A stretch of DNA of 64,000 bases from Cyrtodaria siliqua (GCA_037043455.1 JAWPHD010003261.1:62001-126000), one strand, 5' to 3'. Positions 12,711 to 25,238 are shown, numbered from the stretch's first letter. Notes: a model not told the origin generated them from the letters alone. Translations and numbers: made by a program.

Positions 12711-13502
12711 GACTAGAAGGCCACGGCCTACATGTCGAGCCCTATTACAGAGTCCAGATTTTTTATTTGACCAACACCAATGTCAATCCCAAGAGATATT
12801 CGTTCCTTACATTCTTAATATTTAATTTAATTAATGTCATTAACATGGGGAATGCATGTCGTAGTGGTGATTGGGTGTGACCTATATTTCGTCGAAAGTA
12901 GATCAGAGCGACCCAAAATTTTGCAAATAATGTTAGATGCATATATATATATAAGGAACATTCGGATGAAGTTTGATGAAAATCCTGCGAGAAAGAAGCA
13001 AGATACACGTGTCGTAGCGGAAACTGGACGTGACCTATATTTTGTTGAAAGTAGGTCACAGCAACCCAAAATTCTGCACATGATGTAAGATGCATATGAG
13101 GAACATTATGATGAAGCTTCGTGAAAATCCTGCAAGACAGTTTTGTGAAAATCCTGCAAGACAGTTTTGTGAAAATCCTGCAAGACAGTTTAGTGAAAAT
13201 CCTGCAAGACAGTTTTGTGAAAATCCTGCAAGACAGTTTACTGCAAGACAGTTTCGTGAAAATCCTGCAAGACAGTTCTAAGCAAGATAAGCATGTCGTA
13301 GCAGAGACTGTACGTGACAAATATTTCGTAGAAATTTTGCACATGATGTTAGATACATATAAGGAACATTCTAGGGGATTTTTTTCCTGCAAGTAACGAA
13401 AAAGATATTAAGAAATGAAAATTGAACGGTCTAACAAACTGACACATATAGATCCTGACGACACTGATCGCCGTCGAGATCAGTAAACGGGCTCGACAAA
13501 AA
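12711..13502 (+). mobile_element. HINE-J with internal minisatellite
   Basis: The head is ACTAGAAGGCCACGGCCTAC (palindrome GGCCACGGCC) with sub-terminal TGTCGAGCCC. The 3' end is GGGCTCGACAAAAA, its exact complement. The core has two copies of a ~170-bp monomer (TTGGGTGTGACC / CTGGACGTGACC) and the 24-bp array. Frames on either strand follow the array only. Confidence 0.7.
13121..13279 (+). repeat. 24-bp minisatellite
   Basis: GAAAATCCTGCAAGACAGTT followed by four variable bases (TTGT/TAGT) is repeated about six to seven times, with one shortened unit (ACTGCAAGACAGTT) near 13239. It is an expansion of a segment of the HINE core box (GTGAAAATCCTG). Confidence 0.9.
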
Positions 13503-13618
13503 CTAAAATCAACTGCAGCATGAATATTACTTTCAACACATTTCATAAACATGGACTACGAGTTCTACTGACGATTTTAACATGAAAACACGTGTCTAGT
13601 CACTATATATATCTCAAA

Positions 13619-14081
13619 ACAAGAGGCCCAAGAGGGCCTGTGGACGCTCTACTGGCTAACATGGCTCTTATAACATTAATGAAGCGAGTGACTGCCATTT
13701 ATGTTTTTTTGAAAGTTTCGGGCAAAAAACAGCTTTTGAACTACATTGTAAATCAAGGGCCACAACTAAAGAATCTGTTAAAGTTCGGTAAAGATCAGAT
13801 GAACAAGAGGCCCAAGAGGGCCTGTGGACGCTCTACTGGCTAACACAGTTCTTATAACATCAATGAAGCGAGTGAGTGCCATTTACGATTTTTTGAAAGT
13901 TTCGGGCAAAAAACAGCTTTTTAGCTAAATCAAGGGCCATAACTAAAGAATCTGGTAAAGTTTGGTAAAGATCAGATGAACAATGAAGGCCCTACCATAT
14001 TAACGAGGCAAATTATATCATTTTTAACTAAATCAAGAGCCGTAACTCCTCTGTAACTGGTCCGACAGGTCCAACATAGAG

Positions 14082-14083
<2 letters not shown>
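13619..14083 (+). mobile_element. HINE-B heads, two in tandem
   Basis: Two consecutive copies of the B head (ACAAGAGGCCCAAGAGGGCC, then GCTCTACTGGC) start at 13619 and 13802. The first is cut short at GATCAGATGAACAAGAGG. The block ends ATAGAGCT before a poly(A) run. Confidence 0.75.
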
Positions 14084-14117
<34 letters not shown>

Positions 14118-14124
14118 ATAAAAA

Positions 14125-14158
<34 letters not shown>

Positions 14159-14246
14159 TATATTAATTTTTTTTATAAAAATGAATAAATAAACAAAATT
14201 AATAAAAATAAGTAATAATTAAAAAAAAAAAAAAATTATAAAAAAA
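14084..14246. repeat. Poly(A)/AT low-complexity tract
   Basis: Long A runs are interrupted by a (TA)n stretch at 14143-14162. A T-rich counterpart lies in the inverted HINE-B at 42055-42165. Confidence 0.9.
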
Positions 14247-14249
14247 AAG

Positions 14250-15405
14250 AAAGTCATAAAATCTGCTAAAGTTTGACAAAGATCAGATGCAAAATGAAGG
14301 CCCTATCGTATGACGAGGCAAATTATAGCATTTTTAACAAAATCAAGGGCCATAACTCTGCTGTTACTGGTTCGATCTGGCTGGTTTTCGAACTTGACCA
14401 AGCTTTCATAGACATTACCAATCTGATAAAGTTTGGTAAAGATCGGATTAAAAATGAAGGCCCTATCGTCTTATTGAGGCAAAATATAGCATTTTGAACT
14501 AAATCAAGGGCCATAACTCCGCTGTTACTGGTCCGATATGAATGGTTTTCGAACTTGTCCGAGCTTTCATTGATATTAACAATATGATAAAGTTTGGTAA
14601 AGATCGGATGAACAATAAAGCCCCTATCGTCTTAACGAGGCAAAATACAGCATTTTTAACTAAATCAAGGGCCATAACTCCGCTGTTACTGGTCCGATAT
14701 GCCTGGTTTTCAAACTTGTTCGAGTTTTCAACAACATTAACAAACTGATAAAGATTGGTAAAGATCAGATGAACAATGAAGCCTCTATCGTCTTAACGGT
14801 GCAAAATATAGCATTTTTAACTAAATCAAGGGCCATAACTCCACTGTTACTAGTCCGATATGGCTGGTTTTCGAACTTGTCCGAGCTTTCATTGATATTA
14901 ACAATGTGGTAAAGTTTGGTAAAGATAGGATGAAAAATGAAGGCCCTATCGTCTTAACGAGGCAAACTATAACTATATAGCATTTTTAACTAAATCAAGG
15001 ACCATAACTCTGCTGTTACTGGTCCGATCTGGCTGGTTTTCGAACTTGTCCGAGCTTTCATTGATAATAACAATGTGGTAAAGTTTGGTAAAGATAGGGT
15101 GAAAAATGAAGACCCTATCGTCTTAACGAGGCAAAATATAGCAATATAGCATTTTTAACTAAATCAAGGGCCATAACTCCGCTGTTACTTGTCCGATCTG
15201 GCTGGTTTTCGAACTCATCCGAGCTTTCATTGATAATAACAACCTGTTAAAGTTTGGTAAAGATCTGATGAAAAATGAAGGCCCTATCGTCTTAACGAGA
15301 CAAAAGTTAACGCCGACGACGGACGACGGACGACAGACGACGGACGGACAACGGACAACTCGGCATCCCATAAGCTCTGCTGGCCTTTGGCCAGTAGAGC
15401 TAAAA
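14250..15405 (+). mobile_element. HINE-B array
   Basis: There are six or more core monomers of 160-169 bp, each with GGGCCATAACTC, TTTTCGAACTTG and GGTAAAGAT boxes. An ACGACGG microsatellite at 15310-15355 is followed by CATCCCATAAGCTCTGCTGG, the hairpin and GAGCTAAAAA. Confidence 0.82.
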
Positions 15406-16588
15406 ATGAAGGCCCTACCATATTAACGAGGCAAAATATAGCATTTTTAACTAAATCAAGAGCCATAACTCCTCTGTTACTGGTCGGACAGGTCCAACAT
15501 AGAGCTAAAAAAAAAATCAAAAAACAACAACAACGTCTTAATGAGGCAAAATATAGCATTTTTAACTAAATCAAGGGCCATAACTCCCCTGTTTTCGAAC
15601 TTGTTCGAGCTTTCAATGCCATTAACAATCTGATAAAGTTTGGTAAAGATCGGATGAACAATGAAGCCCCTATCGTCTTAACGAGGCAAAATAAAGCATT
15701 TTTAACTAAATCAAGGGCCATAACTCTGCTGTTACTGGTCCGATATGGCTGGTTTTCAAACTTTTTCCAGCTTTCAACGACATTAACAATCTTATAAAGT
15801 TTGGTAAAGATAGGATGAATAATGAAGCCCCTATCGTCTTAATGAGGCAAAATATAGCATTTTTAACTAAATCAAGGGCCATAACTCCCCTGTTAATATT
15901 CCTATATGGCTGGTTTTCGAACTTGTCCGAGCTTTCATTGATATTAACAAGCTGATAAAGTTTTGTAAAGATCGGATGAACAATGAAGCTCCTATCGTCT
16001 TAACGAGGCAAAATATAGCATTTTTAACAAAATCAAGGGCCATAACTCCGTTGTTACTAGTCCGATATGGTTTTCGAACTTGACCGAGCTTTCATCGATA
16101 TTAACAATGTGGTAAAGTTTGGTAAAGATAGGACGAAAAACGAAGGCCTTATCATCTTAACGAGGCAAAATATAGCAATATAGCATTTTTAACTAAATCA
16201 AGGACCATAACTCTGGTGTTACTGGTCCGATCTAGCTGGTTTTCAAACTTATCCGAGCTTTCATTGATATTAACAATGTGGTAATGTTTGGTAAAGATAG
16301 GATGAAAAATGAAGGCCCTATCGTCTTAACGCGGCAAAATGTAGCAATATAGCATTTCAAACTAAATCAATGGCCATAACTCCGCTGTTACTTAGCCAAT
16401 CTGGCTGGTTTTCGAACTCATTCGAGCTTTCATTGACATTAACAATCTGGTAAAGTTTGGTAAAGATCAGATGAAAAATGAAGGCTCTGTCGTCTTAACG
16501 AGACAAAAGTTAACGACGGACAACGGACGGACGACGGACAACTCGGCATCCCATAAGCTCTGCTGGCCTTTGGCCAGTAGAGCTAAAA
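15406..16588 (+). mobile_element. HINE-B array, second copy head-to-tail
   Basis: It has the same monomers and the same 3' end as the preceding copy, finishing at 16588. An internal CAACATAGAGCTAAAAAA at about 15496 repeats the junction seen at 14070, so this block carries the scar of an internal end. Confidence 0.8.
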
Positions 16589-17226
16589 ACAGTGGACATA
16601 CTAAACAGAAGTAATTGTCATGTTTTAGATCGAATTTATTAAGTTTCCTGCCTGGGGATAATGCCCAACTGTTTGGGGTGGATGGGAAGTATCATGGAAG
16701 TGATCAATGTAACAGCACTGATGCACCTATCAATGTTTCCCTCCCACCGAGAGTGGGGAGGGGGCATACCGAAGCAAATTAGACAAATGTACAGATTGAT
16801 TGTCTTATTCCCTTCCCTGTGGGCAACATTTAAGTCTATATACTCGCCAATGTTAATATCAATATCCAACATCTCCATGTTGATACAGGATCTGTCTTAA
16901 TCCCAACCCTGGAAAATTACTTTCTACCCCCCCCGAGGTATTCTCACTGCCCAACCCCAGTAGGGAAAAACATTGATAGGTGCATGAAATAGCAAACAAC
17001 AAATTGGCTTTTACAACCTACACCAGAAAATGTTTGAAACAAGATATTTGAACATGAACAGGTTAACAGTAACAGAGACCAAGTTTTATAATTCACACTT
17101 TATTGTGTCTGGTTCAACATATTTACTAATATTAACCTCATTGTGCTAGAGATTGATGGAGATTAGCGTAGGAGTACACACACACACACACACACAACGA
17201 AGCTTTATATAAAATGTAACACTCAC
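16589..17226. other. Unassigned stretch with an inverted repeat and (CA)n
   Basis: TGCACCTATCAATGTTTCCC near 16721 is inverted near 16962-16985 (AAACATTGATAGGTGCA). A (CA)n tract lies at 17176-17197. There is no gene; the two opposed 79-codon frames come from the inverted repeat. Confidence 0.5.
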
Positions 17227-17293
17227 TTTGTGGGGGACAGCATACGTGTCATTTGTTACAACGGTAGATGGTGCCATGTTGGGGTTCTCACTT
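17227..17293 (-). CDS. 67-nt cytoplasmic exon with a YAVP motif
   Basis: The acceptor is TTTTTTGTACTTTGCAG above 17293 and the donor GTGAGT at 17226-17221. It enters in phase 2 and leaves in phase 0. It encodes SENPNMAPSTVV, then TNDTYAVPHK, preceded by a split Gly codon. The tyrosine is in a YxxP context (Y-A-V-P), a type bound by Crk/Nck-class SH2 domains in known systems; this is inference. A TA-flanked pogo-like transposon begins at 17329, only about 35 bp upstream of the acceptor, so branch point and polypyrimidine tract lie close to its terminal repeat. A (CA)n tract lies 30-50 bp below the donor. Confidence 0.8.
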
Positions 17294-17328
17294 CTGCAAA
17301 GTACAAAAAATAATTTAATATATATATA

Positions 17329-18659
17329 CAGTCGAACCTCGATAGCTCGAAGTCAGCGGGACCATAGGGATATGTTCGAGCTATCGGTGGCTTCGAGGCA
17401 TCGAGGTAACGGTAAAAACCATAATATCTATCCGAATGTGTGTACCACCCGAAATAGTGTTACTTGTGTACGTGATGTATCGTTCTCGGTATGTTTTTTA
17501 TGTTCATGCATGTTTGTTTCAAGGGAATGTAGCGACACAGCCAAACAAACTCTGTTATTGAGAGTTCTGAAAATCTTAGAAAAAGGTGAAAGAATTATCA
17601 AAATCGGATGATAGACAAAAAAGATATGACCATTTAAAGGTTGTTCTAAGATGAATATGGGAGCCGCCATTTTTAGAACTATGATGTCATAGTTCAATAT
17701 TACCATATATGGAATATTGATAAATATCATTTAAAACGAAGAAAATCACTGCAAATTAATGATTTTTTTACTGGTGATATACATCATTATTGCCATTAAG
17801 TATTACATATTTTTCATACAGTTGATGTCATTTTTTCCATATAAATCAGTAAATTTTCATATTTATAAATATTCCATATATGGTCATTTAGAACTGTGAT
17901 TCTCCAAAAATGGCCGCTTCCATATCCGTTTGAACAGAAACTTCAAATGATCATATCTTCTTTGTTTATCATCCGATTTTGATAATTCTTTCACCCTTAT
18001 TCAAGTATTTCAAAACTCTTAATAATAAAGATGGTTTGGCTGTGTCGCTACATACCCTTTAAACCTCATAACGGATATATAAATCGTTACACTGAAAATA
18101 CAAGAAAAACTGCAAGAATGTGTTTGTTTTATTATTTATTTAAAGAAATATCGCACTAATAGATTTTAACATTCAATCCGGAAATCCGAATAATGAGAAC
18201 AAGGTAAGACTGGTTTCGGTACATTATTTAATGAGAAACTCAACCGTGTTTAATTTATCGTAATTAACAGTAAACGAAGTTCGCTAAACATAAATTTTAT
18301 CTGTCTATTATCGCTTTTCAATCATAAATGTTCGCACCTTTAACAATCAACTTTATCTATTTTCGCACTATGATCGAACTTGCTACAAACAAATACAAAC
18401 GCGTTGATTACAATTAATATGGCCGACGTCGCATGGCAACGGATCATCACCATCGATTAAGCGAGGTTTAAATTCACACAAAAATGAATCTTTGGACCGT
18501 AAAATGTATTTGAGCGAGCCGGGGATTTGAGAAATTATATTCGAATAATCGAGGTTAAATTACATTGAATTATATAGGAGTTGTGTCGGGACCGGAAAAT
18601 GTGTTCGAGTTACCGATGGTATTCGAATCACCGGTGTTCGAGCTATCGAGGTTCGACTG
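17329..18659. mobile_element. pogo/Tigger-like element with TA duplication
   Basis: The ends are CAGTCGAACCTCGATAGCTC and its complement, flanked by TA at 17327 and 18660. Sub-terminal repeats (TTCGAGCTATCG, TTCGAATCACCG) are present. CAGT..CCTCGAT ends with TA targets are typical of the pogo branch of Tc1/mariner. The 1.3-kb body has no transposase frame and contains a second palindromic element, so it is non-autonomous. Confidence 0.78.
17521..18060. mobile_element. 540-bp palindromic MITE nested in the pogo-like element
   Basis: The left arm starts AAGGGAATGTAGCGACACAG and the right arm ends CTGTGTCGCTACATACCCTT. The arms stay complementary for about 200 bp on each side (for example AAAATCGGATGATAGACAAA against its complement). 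A second, split copy lies around 48590-49690. Confidence 0.75.
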
Positions 18660-18793
18660 TATATCTATAACTTCATCTATATCTATATAGTCAAAACTGT
18701 ACTAACGGTCACCTCCGTATAGCGTTACCCTGGCCATAAAGGTCAGTCTTTAGTCCTCCAAATACATTCCACTATAAATCTCACCTTTATATA

Positions 18794-19055
18794 AGGCCAA
18801 AAATAAAATTATGTTTGTTTCCCCTTCCCGACCGACCCACCGAAATTGCCGCGACCCGAATTATTTTTTCGACACTGGCGTTTTTGTTTTTTTTTGTTTT
18901 TTTTTGTCTTAAATGTGTCTTATAGGTAGCATGTATTCCAGTTTTGATCTCGAATAAAAGAAATGAAATAAAAAAAATATTTTACCTACCTACCTACCCA
19001 ACCCTTTTTTGCATGGGTCGGGAAGGGGAAACAAACATAATTTTATTTTTGGCCT
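18794..19055. mobile_element. AGGCC-TIR MITE copy 2
   Basis: This 262-bp element starts AGGCCAAAAATAAAATTATG and ends with the near-perfect complement. It is the clearest copy of the family. CTACCTACCTACCC and GGGTCGGGAAGGGG lie in its right half. Confidence 0.75.
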
Positions 19056-20003
19056 AACAATACCTGCTCAACGCGGTCAGTGGCCGGTGTAAATGAGTCC
19101 AATTAGTGTCCAATTATCACTTATAACGGTCATCGTCAATTGAATCCCAAAACGAAAGTAGGTAGAAATATTGCGAGATCTCGCGTGAAATTAAATGTGT
19201 TGGTTGCTATGTAAACTTATTCGTGTTGTACAAACATTGACTGGTGTTGATGATCGATAATTGCTTTAATCGCTTGGCAGGTATATGTGGCGATTATTAT
19301 TTTTTGCTATTGAATAAATTGATTTCTGTTTTATGAACTTGTTTTGTGTTTTTTATCGCAAGTCAATTGTATTTGAGTCAGTTTTTAAACATCATCAGTC
19401 AGTCATACAGTAAGGACCTACTGTAGGCCTATTAAAAAATGGTTTCTGGTTCAAATGTAAGGCTCTCACTCTAGAGCAACGCGTAGAAGTGTAAATCATA
19501 TAATTATGTAAATTACTGCTCAAGTTAATTACTCTTAACAGTCCATTTCTAAAATTGAATACAATTTTAATAATTTTAACTTTGAAATTAAATGCAAGCA
19601 ATATTAATTACATTATATGTACTTTTATTATGTGTATATGCTTCTTTTATATAAATTAAACAAGTATATACTTTTAATGACATGTTGAAATTTTGATTTG
19701 ACATAACACTGTTTAATTACTTCATACTTTACATGTACAAGTTATGTAACTAACAGCCACCTGCCTATAGCAGCCAACTTTAACCATTCCCTTAGGTGAC
19801 TTCTATAGACAGGTTTGACTGCATATATAATATATATATATATAAATGAGTTATCACAATTTGTATCTTCTGTTCGCATCAAAAATGAATTTCTTGCCTT
19901 TTAAAACAATAGAACAAAATCAATATTGCTAATATTTTGTAATGTTAAATGCATGTACTAGATGAAAACTTATTTTCATTGGCACACTAGGTTTTGAGTC
20001 ATG
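19056..20003. other. Intronic AT-rich stretch
   Basis: This lies in the intron between the microexon and the 67-nt exon. No gene is seen. There is a short (TA)n run at 19829-19842. Confidence 0.4.
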
Positions 20004-20230
20004 AACTGAATGTTGTTTAACGGCTCATCAACACAGTATAGGTTATTTAGAGCCGCCCCAGAGAGAGGGGAAGGATACATAGGAATCCGGCAACCGTGCC
20101 CTACTCTTATTATCAAATAGATTCCTATGGTTCTTTAATGTGGTCGGAGGATAGACCGATACACGGGACCGCCCGGTTTTCATCCCCATCCGACGGTCAT
20201 ACTTTATGCTCAGACTTTTCAGCCACTTTG
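20004..20230. mobile_element. Mollusc SINE-like fragment
   Basis: TTTAACGGCTCATCAACACA followed by GTATAGGTTATTTAG resembles the conserved tail module of molluscan SINEs (TTTAACG..CGACAC..ATGG). Downstream GGACCGCCCGGTTTTCATCC fits related dispersed repeats. The same module recurs at 22728 and, weaker, at 30150. Confidence 0.5.
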
Positions 20231-20505
20231 TAACATAACCTGCACAACTGCAACATTAGAGACTGGAATATTAAACACCGGGGTTGGAGACTTTGTCTTA
20301 TATTAGAGACACTGGTGTTGGAGACTTTTTGTTCACATTAGAGACATTGGGTTGAAGACTTTGTTCTACAATAGACACTAGGGATGGAAACTTTGTTGTG
20401 CATTAGAGACACTAAGGTTGGAGACTTTTCACATAGAGACACTGGGGTGGATGTTAACGTCTTACACGCATTTATAAACAAATTATATAAATAGTATTTG
20501 CTTAC
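20231..20505. repeat. Short degenerate GAGACACTGG tandem repeats
   Basis: Between 20258 and 20452 the phrase TTAGAGACACTGGGGTTGGA recurs four to five times at about 40-bp spacing with heavy decay, just below the microexon. Confidence 0.6.
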
Positions 20506-20527
20506 CCTCGTTCCTCCTTGGTATTGT
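20506..20527 (-). CDS. 22-nt cytoplasmic microexon
   Basis: The acceptor is TTTTTCAG above 20527 and the donor GTAAGC at 20505-20500. The exon enters in phase 1 and leaves in phase 2, reading Y-NTKEER-G with its neighbours, and the Tyr forms at the TM/microexon junction. It was accepted because it is the block that converts the phase 1 ending of either TM exon to the phase 2 entry required by the 67-nt exon. The resulting frame then runs open to the terminal stop. Its length is not a multiple of three, so skipping it is not neutral: the TM exons' final T would join AA of the next exon to give TAA. It is too short for homology, and RNA data would settle it. Confidence 0.74.
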
Positions 20528-20806
20528 CTGAAAAATAAATAAATTATAAATAACATAACCACAATCAGCAAGTCCTATAACTCGACCTCAGAACAATAGA
20601 TGTATTTCTTAATTACATATTTAAATTTATTTAGTTTTGACTATTTTCTTAATCTTGGCAGATATATAAATGAGCATGATATATGAGTATGCGTGCTGTC
20701 TAATAAAGCAAAGAGAAAGATGACACTCAGAACAATCTACAGCTTGCCAGCATGCAGCCAGGCAGATGCTAGGGCTTCCAGATTATTTTGTCAAGCACAT
20801 TTTAAA

Positions 20807-22792
20807 ACAAGAGGGCCGGGCCCTAGATCGCTCACCTTGTAATCATGGGCAATAAGTCTGGTGTGTCTAGTCTGGCATGGGTATTTTTTAATTGTCCCAT
20901 TTTCTTCTATGAATGAGATTTCATAAAAATGGGTTCGGGGGGAGGGGTGGAGTATAAATGGATGGATATGAATCAGGCAACTTGTTTAAATTAGATAACA
21001 AATGAAGTAGCTACAGATTTAACAAAGGAAAATACAATATAACTATATAAGATCTAGCTGGTTTTTGAACTTGTCCAAAATTTCATCGATATACAGCAAT
21101 CTGCACAACTACACATTTTACCAATGCTTCCTGCCAAGTTTCGTCGAAATTCAACAAGGTGTTTAGGAGGAGTAGCGCTGACAAGAAATTAAAATAAAAT
21201 TGTCAAGTCGCTGTAACTCCGTCAAAAGTCAACAAACCGGAAAAAAAACTCAATATTGCACAACTAGACATCATACCAAAACTTCCTGTTAAGTTTCGTC
21301 AAATCCAAAAAACAATGAAAAAATACAAATTTGGAGATTTATGGTCATATACAATCTGTGCAAGTTTGGGTAAGATTGCTCAAGAAATGTGGCCTCTACA
21401 ACTGCATTTTTTGCTAATTCAGAGGTCATAACTATGGTGTTACGTACTGGTCCGATCTGGCCCATTTTCGAACTCGTCCAAGATCTTATGGTCGTATACA
21501 ACCTATGCAAGTTTGGTTAAGATTGCTCTAGTAATGTGGCCTCTATCGTGTAAACAAGCTAAAAGTTGACGACAGACGACAGAAGACGGACGACGGACGA
21601 AGAGTGGTCACAATAAAATAAAAAAAAATCCCTGTGTAAAAAAAGAGTATGATAATGGACCTTTGGAAACGACCGAGCACGACACATACGAAATATTGCA
21701 GTCTCGGTTTGATTGAGACTGTTCATGAGCAGTAGTGAAATATGCTAGCTACCGCTCACGCCCTCTAGCTCCGGGTTGAGCAGAACTCAATATTAATAAA
21801 ATCAATAGTACAAAATTTTAACCATCCCGAAGATGGCATGCATATGGCGGTGGACATGGAGTATCTGTCTTCCCCATGTCGTACGGCGTATGGTCCCAGT
21901 ATCTAATAAAATTAAATGCCCCGAAGAGCGAAATAAACATAATGGAATTTAGTTGGGAGCAGCGGTTATGAAGCCTGCATATCACACATCACAAGTAACA
22001 GTCAAAAGACTTAATTAAAAAGCAAACAACATATCCTATAAGTGGTTAAACAATACCCTGAGCCTTTAATCGGCCGGAGTAGTGGAACCACTGAATCGAA
22101 AATTAAGTAAGAAAACAAAAAGAAATGAAAAGTACCACCGATAATTAAATATAAGTATCGGGCTCAGCGATCTCCAAAGATCGAATGAATAACAGTACTG
22201 ATTGCAAGCGTGGGGAGACGTTTTACTGCCGCCACACTGCACAAGCAATGCCACTGTGCTATAAAAAAAAAAAGAGTATGATAATGGACCTTTGGAAACG
22301 GCCGAGCACGACACATACAAAATATTGCAGTCTCAGTTTGATTGAGACTGTTCATGAGCCGTAGTGAAATATGCTGGCTACCACTCACGCCCTCTAGCCC
22401 CGGGTTGAGCAGAACTCAATATTAATAAAATCAATAGTACAAAATTTTAACCATCCCGAAGATGGCATGCATATGGTGGTGGACATGTAAGTTTAAGATT
22501 GCTCAAGAAATGTGGCCTATATCATGTTAACATGTAAAACTGAATTTTTTGCTAATTCAGGGGCCATAACTCTGGTGTTACTGGTCTGATCTGGCCCATT
22601 ATTGAACTCGTCCGAAATCTTGTGGTCATATACAATCTGTGAAAGTTCGGTTAAGATTGCTCAAGCAATGTGGCCTCTAACGTGTAAACAAGCTATAAGT
22701 TGACGACGGATGGCAGACAAACTGAATATTGCTTAACGGCTCATCAACACAGTATAGGTTATTTAGATGCAGACGAAGAGGTGAGCTAAAAA
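20807..22792 (+). mobile_element. HINE-C copy 1 with inserted direct-repeat element
   Basis: The head is ACAAGAGGGCCGGGCCCTAG, then ATCGCTCACC. The core includes AAGTTTCGTCGAAATTCAAC and TGGTGTTACTGGTC boxes. A GACGACGG microsatellite lies near 21566-21600. The 3' end is GAGGTGAGCTAAAAA, complementary to GCTCACC in the head. It is interrupted at about 21640-22487. Confidence 0.7.
21644..22487. mobile_element. TRIM-like element with 215-bp direct terminal repeats
   Basis: Two direct copies of 215 bp (21644-21858 and 22273-22487) are about 96% identical by eye and flank 414 bp without a long frame. A purine run (A11 then GAG) directly precedes the second copy, like a polypurine tract. Inside the repeat a TGATAATGG..GGTGGACA unit would give TG..CA ends. 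No target duplication or clear tRNA primer site was found, so a simple duplication remains possible. Confidence 0.5.
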
Positions 22793-22855
22793 TACATATT
22801 CAATTTGGTCATTAAAATCCAAATGAATCAATTGTTTGCTGTATTTTAAGTAAAA

Positions 22856-24096
22856 ACAAGAGGTCAATGACCTTGAAGCTCTACTGATTGATTTTGATTT
22901 CAGGAAGTAGTCGCTACAGACTTGTTTTTTGAAAATCTATTTTTAACCATGGTGGCCATCTTGAATTTCCGGCCGACCTGAAATTTTGCTAAGAGCAACA
23001 TTCCTGTGAAGTTTCATGAAAATCCGTCAAGTAGTTTCAAAGAAGTAGTCGCTACAAGTTTTCATTATATAACTCTATGTAAACAAAGCAGCCATGTTTA
23101 AGGTCAAATCAAAACGATTTTCGACAAGGACCAACATCATGTCATACTGATCATTTTAGAAAAAGTCCCATATCAATATCTCTTATTGTTTTGAAGAAGT
23201 AGTCGCTACAAACTTATTTATTTTAAATCTATTTTTAGCTGTGGCGGCCATCTTGAATTTCCGGCCGACCTGAAATTTTGATAGGATCAATTAGACATCA
23301 AGAGCAACATTCCTGTAAAGTTTCATGACAATCCGCCAAGTAGTTTCAGAGGAGTAGTCGCTACAAGTTTTTACTATATAACTCTATGTAAACAAAGATG
23401 GCCGCTGGCAGCCATGTTTAACGTTGAATCAAAACAATTTTTGACTAGGATCAACATCATGTAATGCTGATCATTTTAGAAAAAGTCCCATATCAATATC
23501 ACTTATAGTTTTCAAGAAGTAGTCGCTACAAACTTATTTTTTAAAAATCTATTTTTAGCTGTGACGGCCATCTTGAATTTCCGGCCGACCTGAAATTTTT
23601 CTAGGATCAATTAGACATCAAGAGCAACATTCCTGTAAAGTTTCATGACAATCCGCCAAGTAGTTTTAGAGAAGTAGTCGCTACAAGTTTTTACTATATA
23701 ACTCTATGTAAACAAAGATGGCCGCTGGCAGCCATGTTTAACGTTGAATCAAAACGATTTTTGACTAGGATCAACATCATGTCATGCTGATCATTTTAGA
23801 AAAAGTCCCATATCAATATCACTTATAGTTTTCAAGAAGAAGTCGCTACAAACTTGTATTTTAAAACTCTATTTTTAGCTTTGGCGGCCATCTTGGATTT
23901 CACATCAACATGAATTTTTGCTAGGATCAACTAGACTTTATGGGCAACATTTCTGTAAAGTTTCATGAATATCCATCCAGTAGTTTCAGCTGTGAAGTCG
24001 CTACAAATAAAAGTTTACGGACAGACGGACGGACGGACGACGGACGCCGCACCACGGCATAAGCTCTGCTGATCTCTGATCAGTAGAGCTAAAAAT
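22856..24096 (+). mobile_element. HINE-A copy 2
   Basis: It has the same head and 3' hairpin as copy 1, with fewer 320-bp units, and near identity to copies at 5102 and 52167. The microsatellite (ACGG)n is at 24018-24045. Confidence 0.85.
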
Positions 24097-25238
24097 CCAA
24101 ATATCTTCTAAAATGCACCCCCCCCCCCCACCCACCCTTCCACATTTATTTATAGTAGTCAGATATAAACACAACTTATAGTTATCAACTTAAATAATGA
24201 CAATGGATTACAAGATAGAAGATTATTGCTATTATAAGTTTAAATTTAGCAATCTTATGACATTGTGAATTCAAGTTTTAGTAAAGCTGACATTTAAAAG
24301 AAAACAGATTGTTTTTAGCTATTTTTTGAATTATTTGACATCTTATAAAGTATATGTACATAAAAGCCATGCCAATGAATAATACATTCAAGCAGCCAAA
24401 ACCAACAAGAAACAATATATTTTAACGTCACAGTTGAATTTCTTTATTCTGAAATGTAAATGCTATAAAATCAGAAGACAGGAATTGTGGGGTGTAGACA
24501 CTCAACTTTCCAGACCTAGCCTTTTTTATTTGGAAACTAAGTTGAAGGCAATAATTCTGTTTAATTGCATAACATAATTATGGCACTTGTCTCTACGAGT
24601 TCTTCACATGACAGTGAAAATGTGTGTGAATCTCACTGGATTCATAGATATGACAAAACTCAAATTAAAAAGACAGAATTTATTAAATTTATCAAATTAA
24701 AATTAGAATACAAAAATTTAACAAGAAATATAGAAGGGGCCCTATTGTGTTGTCGAATGATGCCAAAGACGCGTGAAGTTTTAATCCATTATAAAATAAG
24801 TTTCCGAGATGCAAGCTTACATACAAAACTTTAACCAAGGGACGCAGACAACAATCAAGTGGTGACAAAAGCTTTTTTTTCTTCAAAAATGAAGGGAGGA
24901 AAGCAATAGGAGTTGTTACATAAAATTTGAAGGGAGAGCGAGGGGGAGAATTACATAAAGCGTAAGGGAGTAAAACAATTCAAAGAAATCAGGGGCGTTA
25001 CAGAATAATTAGGGGCTTTGCTAAATGCAACACTCAATAAAATGTGCAGAACAATAGAAAAAGCATGTGCTTACTGTGCAGGTGCAATACACCATAGAAC
25101 ATGAAACTGATAAAGACAAAATGATTCAAACATAACCTAATTAAATGTATTTGATTAACTTCTAATATGCATATGTCACCTTCATCTTTCATTTTATACA
25201 CAAGGATGCTCTTCACTACTTTCTTTAATTCTCAACGA
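24097..25238. other. Intronic stretch, no supported gene
   Basis: An 89-codon frame at 24565-24834 and its antisense partner show no motif. A C-run lies at 24119-24130. No splice-flanked exon in the receptor frame was seen. Confidence 0.4.

Noticed and set aside
12763..13392. 209-codon frame with repeated Ser-Cys-Arg-Ile motifs that looked like a repeat protein
   Set aside because: It is translation of the 24-bp minisatellite in HINE-J; overlapping frames on both strands are open for the same reason.
24565..24834. 89-codon frame as a possible small gene or extra receptor exon
   Set aside because: It has no motif, is on the opposite strand to the receptor, and its antisense is also open; AT-rich chance frame.
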